Origin: Flavobacterium praedii
GTDB lineage: Bacteria > Bacteroidota > Bacteroidia > Flavobacteriales > Flavobacteriaceae
Direction: 5' to 3'
Assembly (NCBI RefSeq): GCF_026810365.1
Contig: NZ_CP113948.1
Coordinates: 3,875,501 to 3,939,500 of the forward strand
DNA length: 64,000 bases
The notes below the pieces were generated by a model, which was not told the origin of the DNA, searched no databases, and worked only from the letters and a program-made list of their open reading frames with translations. Made by a program: the position numbers and the translations under genes. Of the stretch, positions 8,055 to 19,300 are shown one piece after another. The stretch's first letter is position 1, and every line of letters starts with the position of its first letter.

Positions 8055-10199
8055 ATGAAAAAAATTGTATTATTCTTAACCATGTGTCTAATGACTTTTC
8101 CTGTAAGAGCCGATGAAGGAATGTGGTTTTTGATGTTTATCGAAAGATTGAACCATAGAGATATGGAAAAAATGGGCTTGCAATTGACAGCCGAAGAAAT
8201 ATACAGTATCAATCATCACAGTTTGAAAGATGCTGTAGTACAATTTAATGGAGGTTGTACTGCCGAAATTGTTTCAAAAGAAGGTTTAGTATTGACCAAT
8301 CATCACTGCGGGTATGATGCTATTGCAGAGTTATCAACGGAAGAGCAAAATTACTTAAAAAATGGATTTTGGGCTAAAAGTAAAAGCGAAGAACTAAAAC
8401 CAAAATCATTATACGTTCGTTTCTTTGTTCGTATGGATGACGTTTCCAAAAGAATTTTATCAAAAGTAAACGATAAAATGACCGAAGCAGAACGTAATAA
8501 AACAATTCAACAAGAAATTGCTTTAATCGAAAAAGAAAATAACGAAGGAGGAAAATACACCGTTTCTGTTCGCCCTTTCTTTCAAGGAAACGAGTATTAT
8601 TATTTCGTTTACCAAGATTATAAAGACGTTCGTTTGGTAGGGACACCAACAGAAAGTCTTGGGAAATTTGGTGGTGATACAGATAACTGGGAATGGCCAC
8701 GCCACACTGCCGATTTCTCTATGTTTAGAGTATATGCTGATAAAGATGGAAATCCTGCAGAGTATTCTAAAGATAATGTGCCATTACAACCAAAACACTA
8801 TTTACCCGTAAATATCAAAGGGCTAAAAGAAAATGATTATGCAATGATTCTAGGTTATCCAGGAAGAACTAATCGTTGGATGCCATCTGGAGGAATAGCT
8901 CAGAACATTGGTTATGCATATCCTGCGTGGGTTGAAGGCGCAAAAACCGGAATGGATAACATGAAGAAGTATATGAGTAAAGATGCAGGTGTAAATTTAA
9001 AATATGCTTCTAAGTATGCTTCAACTGCCAATTATTGGAAAAATCGTCAAGGAATGATTGATGCGTTGACTAAAGCTCAAACTGTTGCCACAAAATCAAA
9101 AGAAGAAACCAAATTCAATACTTGGGCAAATAAGCCAGAGAATGCAGCAAAATATGGAAATGTTATTGCTACCATAAATGACTATTATGCCAAAACAAAT
9201 TTGAAATCTCGCCATGATAATTATCTTTCTCAATTAATGAGAACTACTACTTATGGTGCTGGTCCAGCCGTTTTAGGAAATGCATTGATTGGGTATTATA
9301 ATGAAAATGAAGCAAAAAGATCCGAATTGCTCCCAAAGATTAATAGTTTGATCGAAAACTACTATGGTGAGTTTTATGCTCCTTTGGAAAAAGAAGTTTT
9401 AACGGCTCAGTTAAATTTATATGCAGCAAAAGCTTCAGAATATGGATTAGCTCCAGTTATTGAAAAAATGAAAACTACTAATAATGGTGATTTTACAACC
9501 GATGTAGATAAAGCAATCTCTGGAAGTATTTTTGCAACTAAAGAAACAGTTGAAGCCTTTATGAAAGATCCAAAACCAGGGATGATTGTTGTGGATCCTT
9601 TGTATGAGATTTCAAATGATTTGATTACAAAAATTAGAGCTAAAACAGCTGATCAATTAAAAGCGGATGATGATTTTGCTATCGCATACCGCAATTTAGT
9701 AGAAGGTTTAAGAGAATCTAAATTGAATACCATTCAATATCCTGATGCCAACTCAACATTACGATTGACATACGGAAAAGTGCGTTCTTTGCCTGCTGAT
9801 AAACGCAATGATGCCAAAGTGAATAATTATACAACTATGACTGGTATGGTCAATAAGTATAAAGCAGGAGATGCTGAATTTGATTTGCCAGCACGTTTAT
9901 TAGAACTGAACAAAGCCAAAGATTTTGGTCAATATGCAGACAAAACAGGATATATGCCAGTAAATTTCTTAACCGATAATGACATCACAGGAGGGAATTC
10001 AGGTTCTCCAGTATTGAATGGTAAAGGAGAATTAATCGGTGTAGCGTTTGATGGAAATATCGAAGCTATGGCGGGTGATGTTATTTTTGACAAAAAATTA
10101 CAACGCACCATTAATCTTGATATTCGTTTTGTACTTTGGATTATTGACAAATATGCAGGTGCTCATAATATCATTGAAGAAATGACTATTATTAAATAA
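8055..10199 (+). CDS. S46 family dipeptidyl-peptidase, DPP7-like
   Basis: This secreted or periplasmic serine exopeptidase releases dipeptides from peptide N-termini and supports asaccharolytic nutrition in Bacteroidota. The protein (714 residues from the ATG at 8055) has a signal peptide (MKKIVLFLTMCLMTFPVRA) and the catalytic triad regions: TNHHCGYDAI (His), GGDTDNWEWPRH (Asp) and TGGNSGSPV (Ser). The residue 18 positions after the catalytic Ser is Gly (AFDGN). In this family Gly there goes with DPP7-type preference for hydrophobic P1 residues, and Arg with the acidic-preferring DPP11. The upstream gap 7861-8054 shows no clear promoter. IS982 sits behind the gene. Confidence 0.94.
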   Translation: MKKIVLFLTMCLMTFPVRADEGMWFLMFIERLNHRDMEKMGLQLTAEEIYSINHHSLKDAVVQFNGGCTAEIVSKEGLVLTNHHCGYDAIAELSTEEQNYLKNGFWAKSKSEELKPKSLYVRFFVRMDDVSKRILSKVNDKMTEAERNKTIQQEIALIEKENNEGGKYTVSVRPFFQGNEYYYFVYQDYKDVRLVGTPTESLGKFGGDTDNWEWPRHTADFSMFRVYADKDGNPAEYSKDNVPLQPKHYLPVNIKGLKENDYAMILGYPGRTNRWMPSGGIAQNIGYAYPAWVEGAKTGMDNMKKYMSKDAGVNLKYASKYASTANYWKNRQGMIDALTKAQTVATKSKEETKFNTWANKPENAAKYGNVIATINDYYAKTNLKSRHDNYLSQLMRTTTYGAGPAVLGNALIGYYNENEAKRSELLPKINSLIENYYGEFYAPLEKEVLTAQLNLYAAKASEYGLAPVIEKMKTTNNGDFTTDVDKAISGSIFATKETVEAFMKDPKPGMIVVDPLYEISNDLITKIRAKTADQLKADDDFAIAYRNLVEGLRESKLNTIQYPDANSTLRLTYGKVRSLPADKRNDAKVNNYTTMTGMVNKYKAGDAEFDLPARLLELNKAKDFGQYADKTGYMPVNFLTDNDITGGNSGSPVLNGKGELIGVAFDGNIEAMAGDVIFDKKLQRTINLDIRFVLWIIDKYAGAHNIIEEMTIIK

Positions 10200-10274
10200 T
10201 AGCAATTTTTTAGGGTTTTGGTGAAACTTTAATATTAAATCAAAAATCAAGAAAGCCATATAATTTTGTCTAGT

Positions 10275-10307
10275 ACCTTTGTCAAAGTTTTAAACTTTGA
10301 CAAAGGT
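10275..10307. repeat. near-perfect palindrome downstream of the S46 peptidase gene
   Basis: ACCTTTGTCAAAGTTT (10275-10290) and AAACTTTGACAAAGGT (10292-10307) are exact complements around one base. This gives a 16-bp stem in RNA or a cruciform site. No T-run follows, so it is not a standard terminator. I believe similar words are dispersed in Flavobacterium genomes, but no other copy is in this window. Confidence 0.75.
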
Positions 10308-10352
10308 TAGAGATTTAGAGAGCTTTAATAATATTTAACCCGTTGGGTGTAA

Positions 10353-11237
10353 TTAAATTGTTTGATTTTTAATATTGTTTATTGGTCTATCAAAGATGAA
10401 TTTATTGACATATTGAACCAATGTTAATGCTGTTATTTTTGCTAAAATTCTTGTTTTAAATCCTTCAAAAGTTTTTGCATAATTGTTTCTAATTCTGAAC
10501 TGGTCGCATAGTTGTGAAAATAATGTTTCAATTCTTTTTCTTGATTTTCTAAAGATATAAGGTTGTGGTTTATAATCTTTTTGATTAGCTCTTTTGGGTG
10601 TTTCTAATTTTATATTAACCGTTTGAAACAAATCTAATTGAATGCTTTGAGATAAGTACCCTCTATCACCAAGCACTACACAATCAGACATTTGTTGTTT
10701 TATATTTTTCAAAAAATGAACATCATGAACTTCTGCTTTTGTAATATCCAATGAATGGAAAATTCCATTTATAGAACAAACTCCATGCAATTTATATCCG
10801 TAAAACCAGTTGTTTTGAGAAGCGCAAAACCCTTTTGAAGGAGCTGTTTCAAACTCATTTTTACAGATTTTAATCCTCCTATGACGTGCAAATTTGCAAA
10901 TCTCCAACGGCATACTATCCACGATGAAATAATCTTCAAATTCTAAAAACCGAGATGCTAATTTTGTTCTTACTTCTTCTAAAAAGAAAAACAATTTTCG
11001 CCTTCGTTTATTGAACTGACTTCGCTCAATTAAATTAGGTATTTCTTGCTTATTAATCTCTTTAAATAAAGAATTTTCACTATCAATAGACATGAATTCA
11101 GCCGTCAAACTTAACGCAACTACTTCTAAATCAGACATTTTTTGTTTTCTGCCGACATCTGATTTATTCTCTAATTTACAATTCAAAGAACTTATAACTT
11201 CTAAAACTCTAAAATAATTTTTTACTATATTTGACAT
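10353..11237 (-). CDS. IS982-family transposase
   Basis: This is a DDE transposase of about 294 residues. I chose the start at 11237 (MSNIVKNYFRVLEV), because the upstream in-frame extension reads through a 25-base palindrome (11262-11286). Motifs are RSQFNKRRRKLF, DYFIVDSMPLEIC (first Asp), FYGYKLHGV, VVLGDRGYLS (second Asp) and RKRIETLFSQL (Glu). No frameshift or internal stop is present, so the element may be active. The stop codon lies inside the left terminal repeat, as is common in compact elements. The palindrome in the leader could hinder translation of transcripts entering from outside (inference). Confidence 0.95.
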   Translation of the reverse strand: MSNIVKNYFRVLEVISSLNCKLENKSDVGRKQKMSDLEVVALSLTAEFMSIDSENSLFKEINKQEIPNLIERSQFNKRRRKLFFFLEEVRTKLASRFLEFEDYFIVDSMPLEICKFARHRRIKICKNEFETAPSKGFCASQNNWFYGYKLHGVCSINGIFHSLDITKAEVHDVHFLKNIKQQMSDCVVLGDRGYLSQSIQLDLFQTVNIKLETPKRANQKDYKPQPYIFRKSRKRIETLFSQLCDQFRIRNNYAKTFEGFKTRILAKITALTLVQYVNKFIFDRPINNIKNQTI

Positions 11238-11261
11238 AGATATTGGTTTGTTTGGCGACTT

Positions 11262-11286
11262 CAAGATACTGAATTTCAGTATCTTG
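11262..11286 (-). other. palindrome in the transposase leader
   Basis: CAAGATACTGAA and TTCAGTATCTTG form a 12-bp stem around one base, between the outer IS end and the transposase start at 11237. Some IS elements use such hairpins to hide the start codon in read-through mRNA; whether this one does is unknown. Confidence 0.6.
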
Positions 11287-11357
11287 ACCAATATCTAATC
11301 AATTTATTTTACTGCAAATAATTACACCCAACGGGTTAATATTTATTTTTTTTATTT

Positions 11358-11397
11358 AGAGCCGTCTCATTTTTGTAATGGGACGGCTCTTTATTTT
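11358..11397 (+). terminator. strong hairpin, plus-strand oriented terminator
   Basis: AGAGCCGTCTCAT (11358-11370) pairs over 13 bp with ATGGGACGGCTCT (11379-11391), and a T-rich tail follows on the plus strand. The minus side is A-rich without a good T-run. It probably ended the S46 peptidase transcript before the IS separated them. Confidence 0.75.
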
Positions 11398-11400
11398 TAG

Positions 11401-12390
11401 TTATTCGTGATACGTATCAAATAAAAACTGTAGTGTTTCATTTATGTTATTCGCTTTCATGGTTGGATATTTTATGGGTGAATCAAGCCAATTTTCGATT
11501 ATTAAATCAAAATCATCGCCCACATCATAAACAACAGGAACACCTAATTTTTTAAGCGCCGCCGCATTGCATTCTTGTTCGTAATGTTTTCTGATTGGAA
11601 TAGAAAGTATTTTTTTTCCAAGATATAAAGCCTCGGCAGGTGTTTCAAATCCTCCTCCTGTGATAATTCCTTCGCATTTTATCAGGCTTTTATTGAAGTA
11701 GTCTTGATTTACTGGATAATACGTTACATTTTTTATGGTGTGTTTGGCTTGGACATCATTTAAAAACCAATGAAACTTCAAATTTGGAAGCTTGTTAAAA
11801 GCTTTTTCCAGACAATCTTTTTGAAAGGAGGGTAAATAAACAGTGATGTGTCCTGCATTTTTAGGTTCGGCATTTAGGATTTCGTCTTTGATGATTGGAG
11901 GATAAATAAAATCATCGTATTTGTCAAAATGCAAACCAATGTTTTTTGGAGATGGTGCATAATGTTTGAGAATCATTTCGCCCATTATGCTTTTTTTGTC
12001 AGGTCTGGGCGTATTGGGAGATATAAAACTGGCTTGATGCCCAAATTGTATCGAATGTACTTTTTGCATTTTGCAAGCCAAGGAAGTAATTGAGTCAAAA
12101 TCATTGATAACCACATCGTATTTATTTAGAGGCAAAGCATCGGCATCTTTATACATTTGCCTTGGTTTAATATTTTTGGCAATATCCCAATAATCCAAAC
12201 CGCCACATTTACTGTAATGCAAACTACAGCCTTCACTTTTAAATTTTATAGGCAAATTGACATCCAGACTGGCATTGTTGCCACTCATAAAAAAATCAAC
12301 TTCTCCAAATTTTTGCAGATAAGGATATAATTGTATGGCTCTGCTGATGTGCCCGTTGCCCGTTGCTTGAATGGCGTAAAATATTTTCAT
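11401..12390 (-). CDS. predicted glycosyltransferase, MurG/GT28-like fold
   Basis: This 329-residue protein begins MKIFYAIQATGNGHISRA, the glycine-containing N-terminal loop of GT-B enzymes with the GNGH motif seen in diacylglycerol glucosyltransferases and MurG relatives. The C-terminal half has CEGIITGGGFETPAEALYLG and IPIRKHYEQECNAAAL, the nucleotide-sugar binding region of that fold. There is no signal peptide or membrane helix. It starts 18 bases after the phosphoesterase gene at 12409-13224, so the two are probably co-transcribed. The pair suggests making a glycolipid or envelope precursor (inference). Donor and acceptor are not readable from sequence. Confidence 0.8.
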   Translation of the reverse strand: MKIFYAIQATGNGHISRAIQLYPYLQKFGEVDFFMSGNNASLDVNLPIKFKSEGCSLHYSKCGGLDYWDIAKNIKPRQMYKDADALPLNKYDVVINDFDSITSLACKMQKVHSIQFGHQASFISPNTPRPDKKSIMGEMILKHYAPSPKNIGLHFDKYDDFIYPPIIKDEILNAEPKNAGHITVYLPSFQKDCLEKAFNKLPNLKFHWFLNDVQAKHTIKNVTYYPVNQDYFNKSLIKCEGIITGGGFETPAEALYLGKKILSIPIRKHYEQECNAAALKKLGVPVVYDVGDDFDLIIENWLDSPIKYPTMKANNINETLQFLFDTYHE

Positions 12391-12408
12391 TTTTTCTAAT
12401 TTGGTTTT

Positions 12409-13224
12409 TTAGGAAAGAATTTTGTTGACAATATCATTAATCACTTTTTCTTCTGGGCTGTCGGTGTCTTTGTAATGCTCTTTTTTATAATGATAAAGAC
12501 TCCATTTTTGTTTTTTATATTCTAATGCAGTAAGATTTTCTATCCAGTCACCACTATTCAAGTATAATACTTTTCCGTGTTCATTTTCAATTTCCTTCAT
12601 TTGAGGTTTGTGAATATGTCCGCAAACTACGTAACTGTATTTTTTTTGGATTGCAATTTCAGCAGCAGTAGTTTCAAAATTGGAGATAAAAGAAACAGCC
12701 TTCTTCACGCTGTCCTTAATCATTTTGGAGTAGCTTCTTTTTTCTTTGCCTAAAAGTTCCAAAAACCAATTAATTAGACTGTTGATTAAAATCAGTAAAT
12801 CATAGCCTTTCCCTCCAAGTTTGGCTAAAATTTTGGCATAGCCTTGAGTAGAGGAATCAAAAACATCTCCGTGAAATATCCACGTTTTTTTTCCGTCTAA
12901 ATCTAAAATAACTTTGTCAAGCAACTCGAAATTTCCCAATATAAAATCGGAGTATTTACGTAATGCTTCATCGTGGTTTCCTGTTATATATATGACGCGG
13001 GTACCTAGATTTGACATTTTTATGATTTGTCTCAAAACATTCATGTGGGCAGCTGGGAAATAGCTTTTGGTGAAACTCCACATATCGACAATATCTCCAT
13101 TTAAAACCAATGTTTGCGGATTGATTGATTTTAAATACTGCAGTAATTCTTTGGCATGGCATCCGTAAGTGCCTAAATGAACATCACTTATAACAACCAG
13201 TGGAATTTTTCTTCGTCTTTTCAT
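12409..13224 (-). CDS. metallophosphoesterase, LpxH/UDP-diacylglucosamine pyrophosphatase-like
   Basis: The 271-residue calcineurin-type phosphoesterase has the five metal-binding blocks: SDVHLG, NGDIVDMW, GNHDE, FHGDVFD and CGHIHKPQ. The insertion LILINSLINWFLELLGK is a hydrophobic lid like that of LpxH relatives acting on lipid-linked nucleotide substrates. Classical LpxH has GNRDF where this has GNHDE, so I do not assign lpxH. It is the first gene of a two-gene unit with the GT-B enzyme at 11401-12390. Activity on a nucleotide-linked lipid at the inner membrane is the best guess. Confidence 0.82.
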   Translation of the reverse strand: MKRRRKIPLVVISDVHLGTYGCHAKELLQYLKSINPQTLVLNGDIVDMWSFTKSYFPAAHMNVLRQIIKMSNLGTRVIYITGNHDEALRKYSDFILGNFELLDKVILDLDGKKTWIFHGDVFDSSTQGYAKILAKLGGKGYDLLILINSLINWFLELLGKEKRSYSKMIKDSVKKAVSFISNFETTAAEIAIQKKYSYVVCGHIHKPQMKEIENEHGKVLYLNSGDWIENLTALEYKKQKWSLYHYKKEHYKDTDSPEEKVINDIVNKILS

Positions 13225-13290
13225 TTTTAGTTTTTACGAAAGTAAGACCGTTATGTTATGTCAATGTGTTCTCAGTATTATTTGTATATG

Positions 13291-13325
13291 AAAAAAACCG
13301 TCGAGTTACTGAAACAAGACGGTTG
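13291..13325 (-). terminator. terminator of the macroglobulin-like gene
   Basis: AACCGTC (13296-13302) pairs with GACGGTT (13318-13324). On the minus strand the hairpin is followed by seven T. It lies just behind the stop codon at 13355. Confidence 0.8.
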
Positions 13326-13354
13326 TTGGAATGAGAAGGGTTGCTGTAATTTAT

Positions 13355-16300
13355 TTAATCAATTGCTTTCACTCGAATTCCCTTGGTATGACTGGTATAT
13401 TCTGGAGCATACATACTTTCAATAGTTGTAATTCCGTTAGAGAAATTTCCAGTGTTGTTTACCCGAATGTCGTATTCCAGTACATAAGTTCCTTTGTTTA
13501 TTCGGTCAAAAAAGAAATGGGTTGCAGCGTCTTTGGTGCTTTTATAAAAGCCTAACCCTTCTTGATATTGATAGGAGGAAAGCACATCTATAGGTTCAAA
13601 ACACGAAGCTCGCATGTCTTTTAAGTGAATAAATTCTACATCTTCTTTGGATATAATAATTAAGCGTACGGTAATCAAATCTCCAATTTTCAATGCATTC
13701 TTTGTTGTGATTTTTTGTAATACTTCGCCTTTGTCGGTATTTTTCTTTAGATATAATTCTTTTGTTATCGACAAATTTGTTCCAGTATTGTTCTTTATTT
13801 TATCCAAATCTTCAAAGTATTGCCAATAAACTCCTCCGTAACCGGGTACTTTCGATTTATTAGTAATAGTTATTGTGGCCATATCTTTTTTGATTTCATC
13901 GGCTTTCCAATTGAGTTTGATGTAGCCTGTCTCGGCTTCTTTATCATTTTCGGACAGTTTTTTGCTCATTATTTTCTGCTCCCCAATTTGGAAAGTTGTA
14001 TTGTCTTTTTCACTCAACCAATTAGAGCCTTGCATCAGTAACGCATACACGGCTTCGGTGGTGGATTTTGTGGTTGGCCAGTTTTTGGTTTGCTTGTTTT
14101 TGAGTAACCATACTTTCATAGCATCGACAGATTTAGTGTCATTATCCACTTCTGCAAAAGCTTCAATTAATAAAGCTTGAGTTTCAATAGGGGCTTGATA
14201 CCAATACCAACCCGATTTGTTAGCAATCCAATACATTCCCCAATCTTCGTTGTTTGAAGCGGTTTCTTTTAGACTTTCTATTATTTTTTTGGCAGATGAT
14301 GTTTCTCCAAAACGATTCAATACCAAAGCTGTCATCCCTTTTTCATACAAAGAATAGTTTAGCCAGTTTTCTTTGGCAGTTTCTAGATAGCGTTTGGTTA
14401 TTTTCTCTAAAGTATCGGAAAGGGGATAATCTTTCAAATAAAAACTGCGGGTATAGAGATAATGCAAATCAGAATTGGGATTTAGCCAAATTAATTTGTC
14501 TGTCGCTTTCCCGTTTTTGGTTCTAGCTTTATGATATTCTAAAAACTTTCTATCAATAAACGGAATTCCTTTTTCGGAAATTTCGTCTATTTTTTCAAGA
14601 GTTGCATCATCAGCATTTAATTTTGCCAAATGCCCTAATCCAGCCAAAATATGTCTTGTGATGTATTCGTTTTCGTCACTTCCGTCAAACCAAGCAAATC
14701 CGCCAGAAGGTTTTTGCTTTTGTTTTAATTTGTCGAAAGCTGTTAGTTGCGAAGTTTTCATTTTTTCCAAATCAAAAAGCAAGGCTAGATTGTTTTTCTT
14801 TTCGTCTTCACTTTGGGCATCGTTTAGCCAAGGTGTTTCGGCAAGAATAATGGATTTTAGTTCCTCATTTTCTTCCAGTTTAGAATTCAATTTTCCATTT
14901 TTTCTCCAAGTTTCAAAAATGGTAGCGATTTTTGGATTGCTGGAGATAATTTCCGAAGCCAAAGCATTGGCATAAAATCTGGCGAAGGTTTGTTCGGCAC
15001 ATTCGTGTTCATATTCCATTAAATAAGGTAGGGACTGAATCGCTATCCAAGATGGATTGGAAGAGTATTCCAGCGTAAACAGATGATTTCTTAAAGTAGA
15101 GGAAGTATTGTTTTTTAAATTCTCAAACGTGTATTCTTTCCTTGAATTTTCTCGCACCCAAATCGGAATACTTTCGGTAACCAACATATTGTTTGTCAAA
15201 ACGGGCAAGATGTTTTCTTCTCCATCAGAGAAATTTCCAGCTTTTGCCAAAATTTTATATTGAACGCCTTGCAGTCCTTCTGGAATAGTAATTGTCCAAT
15301 TGGCAGTTGTATTTCCAAATGCGCCAATAGTAAAGTTTTTGATATTTTTTGTGTTTAACATTTTTGCATCTATAGGTTGCATAGTAGTTGCATCAAAAAG
15401 TTGTAAAATTGCAATTCCTGTTTTCGCTCCATTGGTAATATTTGAGATTTTGGCACTAATAACGATAGTGTCTTTTTCTCTAAAAAAACGAGGGAAGTTA
15501 GGCATTACCATTAGTTCTTTTTGGGTAATGACACTTTTTTCGAGATATCCTGTTACGCCATCTTTATTATGTGCCAATAAACGAAGTTTCCAAGCTGTCA
15601 AAGCTTCGGGAGAAGTAAAACCAAAACTCACTTTTCCTTTTGAATCTGTTTTTAGATTTGGGAAAAAGAAAGCAGTTTCAGATAGATTTTTTCTTGCCTT
15701 TACTTGTGTTAAGGCTTCTAATGATTTTTTGGTTGTGATGATGATAGCTCCGTTTTTGCCTTTTTCTCCGTATAGAGCCTTTGCTTTATCTTCTTTTAAA
15801 ACATCTATAGAAAGAATGTCTGCAGGATTTAAATTTTTAATGGCTTCTTCAGAGGCAATTTCTCCATCTATAATATACAAAGGTTTTGCTCCGTTTACTG
15901 AAGTATAACCTCTAATCTTGATATCTGATTTACTTCCTGTTTGTTCTTTTTCAATAGATGCAAGGCTATAGACAGAGTTGTCTTCTGCAACTGTTGTAAC
16001 TGCTCCAGTAAGTGAAGCTTTTTTCATTGTGCCATATCCAACTACTACAACTTCTTGCAAACTATTAGAGCTTTCATGTAAAACGATATCCATATTTTTA
16101 TCATCTCCTACAATTTGCGTTTGACCTTCAAATCCAATATACGTGAATACCAATTCTTCATCTTTAGCTACATCAATTTCATAATAGCCGTCAAAATCGG
16201 TTTGAGTTCCTCTAGTACTACCTTTTACTATTATAGAAACTCCAGGTAATGCTTCTGATTTCGAATCTAAAATATAACCATAAATTAGTTTTGCATCTTT

Positions 16301-19300
16301 TGGTTTTTTTGCTTTCTTGTTAAGTTGATTTTTATATTCTATGTTATTGAATTCTGGATTTTTTGTATTAAAATCAAAACCAAACCACATTAAGTTAGTG
16401 TCTTCATTGTTAAGGTGTATTCGTGTCCCGCGTGAATTTAAACTACGGATGTAAGTGTGGGTTTTATCAAATCCTAAACTTGTTCTGAAATACACATTAT
16501 TGTTATTATAGTCATTAAAGTTTAATGCACCCCATTCCGTTTTGGTAAACTGGTCTAAAGAGCTGTCATACATGGATGCCAAAATTTCGGCTTCCGATTT
16601 GGTATTGGAGGCATTCAATTTGAATGACCAATTTTCATTGCTCCCAGGCTGGATTTTGTTTCTTAAACTTTCGACCAAAAAATCCATCTTGGGTTCCTCA
16701 AATTTTAATACTACTTCTAATTGGTCATTGAAAGCTTGATTTTCAAAAATACTTTCAAAACCAATTTTTAAAGACTTTTCGAAATCCTTTTGAAGTGGAA
16801 TAGTAATTGTAGCTTGATGGTTTTCTAAAACAATATTTTTTTCATAAAAAGTATTGTTTTTATAGTTGGCAATAGTATGAATATGTAACGTGTCCAATGT
16901 TGATAGGATCTTAACGAAAACAAAGCCATCTTTCTTCGGGTCTTTATTGATTTGCTCAACAGTGAATAATTTATTCGGGCTGTATTTGTCTTTGCTTTGT
17001 ATAATTGAAAAATTAGAAACAGTTTCAATAGGATTTTCAAAATTATCTTTTGCAGAAAACACAACTTTATAATTTCCAGATTGATAATCAGTAATGAAAT
17101 CGAGTGCAAGATTTTTGTCTTTTTCGGTATCTATTTTTTTAGAAAACATCAAGGTTTCTGTTGGCTTTTTGGAAGTTTCAGAGTGATTAATTTCGTAAGG
17201 AAATAATTTTTCAAAATCGGCATCGGCAATAGTACTAATTTCAGGTTGTTGGAAAACTCTAGATTTGAATTTATTTGGAAACGGACTTACAAAATACAAT
17301 TTGATTTCTCCTTTTATGGCTTTGAATTCACCATTCAAATTGGTGCTGTTCAGAGTGATTTTATTTTTGTTTTTTGTCTCAATGCTATTTGCAACAGCTG
17401 CATTCAGTACCAAATCGTGATAGCCCACTTTAATAGTTGTTACTGCAGTATGCGTTTCTCCATTGATATCGGTAACGCTTGCGTTTATTCGATAATTGAA
17501 AACAGGAAGTTGTTCCTTACTTGCATTTTTAGAAGGTTTTGCAATGAAATCAATCACAAATTTACCAGAAGCATCTGTTTTGGTTTCGCTACTAATTAAA
17601 ATTTCTTCGGGCTCGTTATTATAATAATTTCTGAAAGAATTCGTAAAACGAGTTATCGTATAAGTTACTTTGGCATCCGAAATAGTGCTTCCTGCAAATG
17701 CTTTGGCAGTTCCTTTTACGGTAACCGATTGATTCACCTGGAATTTTTCTTTTTTAGGTTCAAAAGTCACTTCAAACTTTGGACGCTTGTATTCCTCTAC
17801 TTTAAAATAAGTGGAGGAGTCTTCAAAATCTACGTTATCCCAAAATGAATGTTCGTCTTTTGTTTTGTCATAAGAAGTATTTTTTTTGTAATCTACAGGT
17901 TCTTCTGCTTCAATTCTAAAATTTCCTGTCAAGCCCGTTTTTGGTAAAATAAATTCACCAGAAAAGGAACCAAATTCATTTGTGGTAACTTCAAATTCTT
18001 TAAAGTTGGTGTAATTAGGATCTTGAATGGTTATTTTGAAAGAAGTATTGGGAACAACACTTGATTGGTTTTTCTTTTTTTGAATGGCAATTCCTTTGTA
18101 ATAAACGGTCTGTCCAGGGCGATAGATGGCTCGGTCTAAGTAAAATTCTATCTTGCCTTTAAAGTTTTTTTCTTCGTCATTTCCAGAATAATCAGCACTA
18201 TAGGCAAGATAATTTTTATCGATTAAAATGGTGTCGTTCGCGGTTGTTAGTAAAATGGGATAAGAATTGTAATAGCTGTTTTTGTTTTCTTTTGGTTCAT
18301 AGATTGCTAAGCCATCCGGATTGGTTTTCATCTCGAAATAACTTGATTTTAAAGAAACATTCTCAATTGGTTTACCCGTTTTCCTGTTTAGCACACTGTA
18401 GTATTCGGTACCTCCTTTTGAATTTGCCAAAACTGAAATATTCGAAACTGTGATGGTTTCGTAGCCAAATCCTTTTTTGTCTTTGGAATCGGTTTCGCTT
18501 TCAAAATAGACCAAATAACTGCCTGTCTCCAGTTGTGGCAAAAGGATTTCGGTGGTGTATTCAAAACAGTCTTTTTTGTCAATAAGGGAATAATTTTTTG
18601 TGATTAATGGCTTTTTGTGGGTTGTAATTTGTGTTGCCAAACTATCCCTTTTGTTAGGTTTGTTGTGGAATTCGGCAATTTTGCTGTAATTTATTTTATA
18701 AAAGGAAATCGTTACATTGTTCGTGTTTTTATATCGAATAAAAGCTCTGGCGTTTTCTTTATTGTAAATGTATTTTTGAAGTTCAACTTGAACGGTTTTT
18801 GAAAACAGTTCTTCCTTTTTTTGAATCGCCAGTTTGTAGGCGTTCGAATTATTTGTAACTGTCAAAACACTTTCTAATTCGGCAATCGCTTTGCTGTTGT
18901 AATCAGGATGTGTTTCCTTGGAAGCCAATCTGGCGTAGGTATTAGCCTTTTCTAATTGAATTTTTTGAAGTTGAATTGCATCTTTTGTGTCTTTTTCTAA
19001 GATAATTAGAGCATTGAATAAATCTTCATCTGATTTTATAAGATAGTTGGAACAAAACAGTATGCGTTCTAATTTATTTTCAATAGTTGATACATCAGCT
19101 TCTAGTTTTTGATACAATGAAAGCACTTTTTTTACATTTTCATCTTTGATAAAATCAAGGTTTAATTTTGTAAAGAGATCAGTATTGCCTAAAAGAATAT
19201 TTTTTTGACCTTCAAATTGTTTCGATTCAAACTGCCATTCATTTATTTTTGATTTATAAAAGGCAATGTTTTCTTTTAGCAAATAATCAAACAAATTTTC

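Larger units (their letters stand above)
10338..11336 (-). mobile_element. complete IS982-family insertion sequence, 999 bp
   Basis: The ends are 17-bp perfect inverted repeats starting ACCCGTTGGGTGTAATT (10338-10354 and 11320-11336), the ACCC end typical of IS982. They are flanked by direct repeats TAATATTTA at 10329-10337 and 11337-11345, a 9-bp target duplication. One intact transposase gene fills the element. It lies between the S46 peptidase gene and the hairpin at 11358-11391. Confidence 0.95.

Noticed and set aside
11238-11291. Longer transposase start at 11291
   Set aside because: It reads through a palindrome in the IS leader; the family-like N-terminus begins at 11237.
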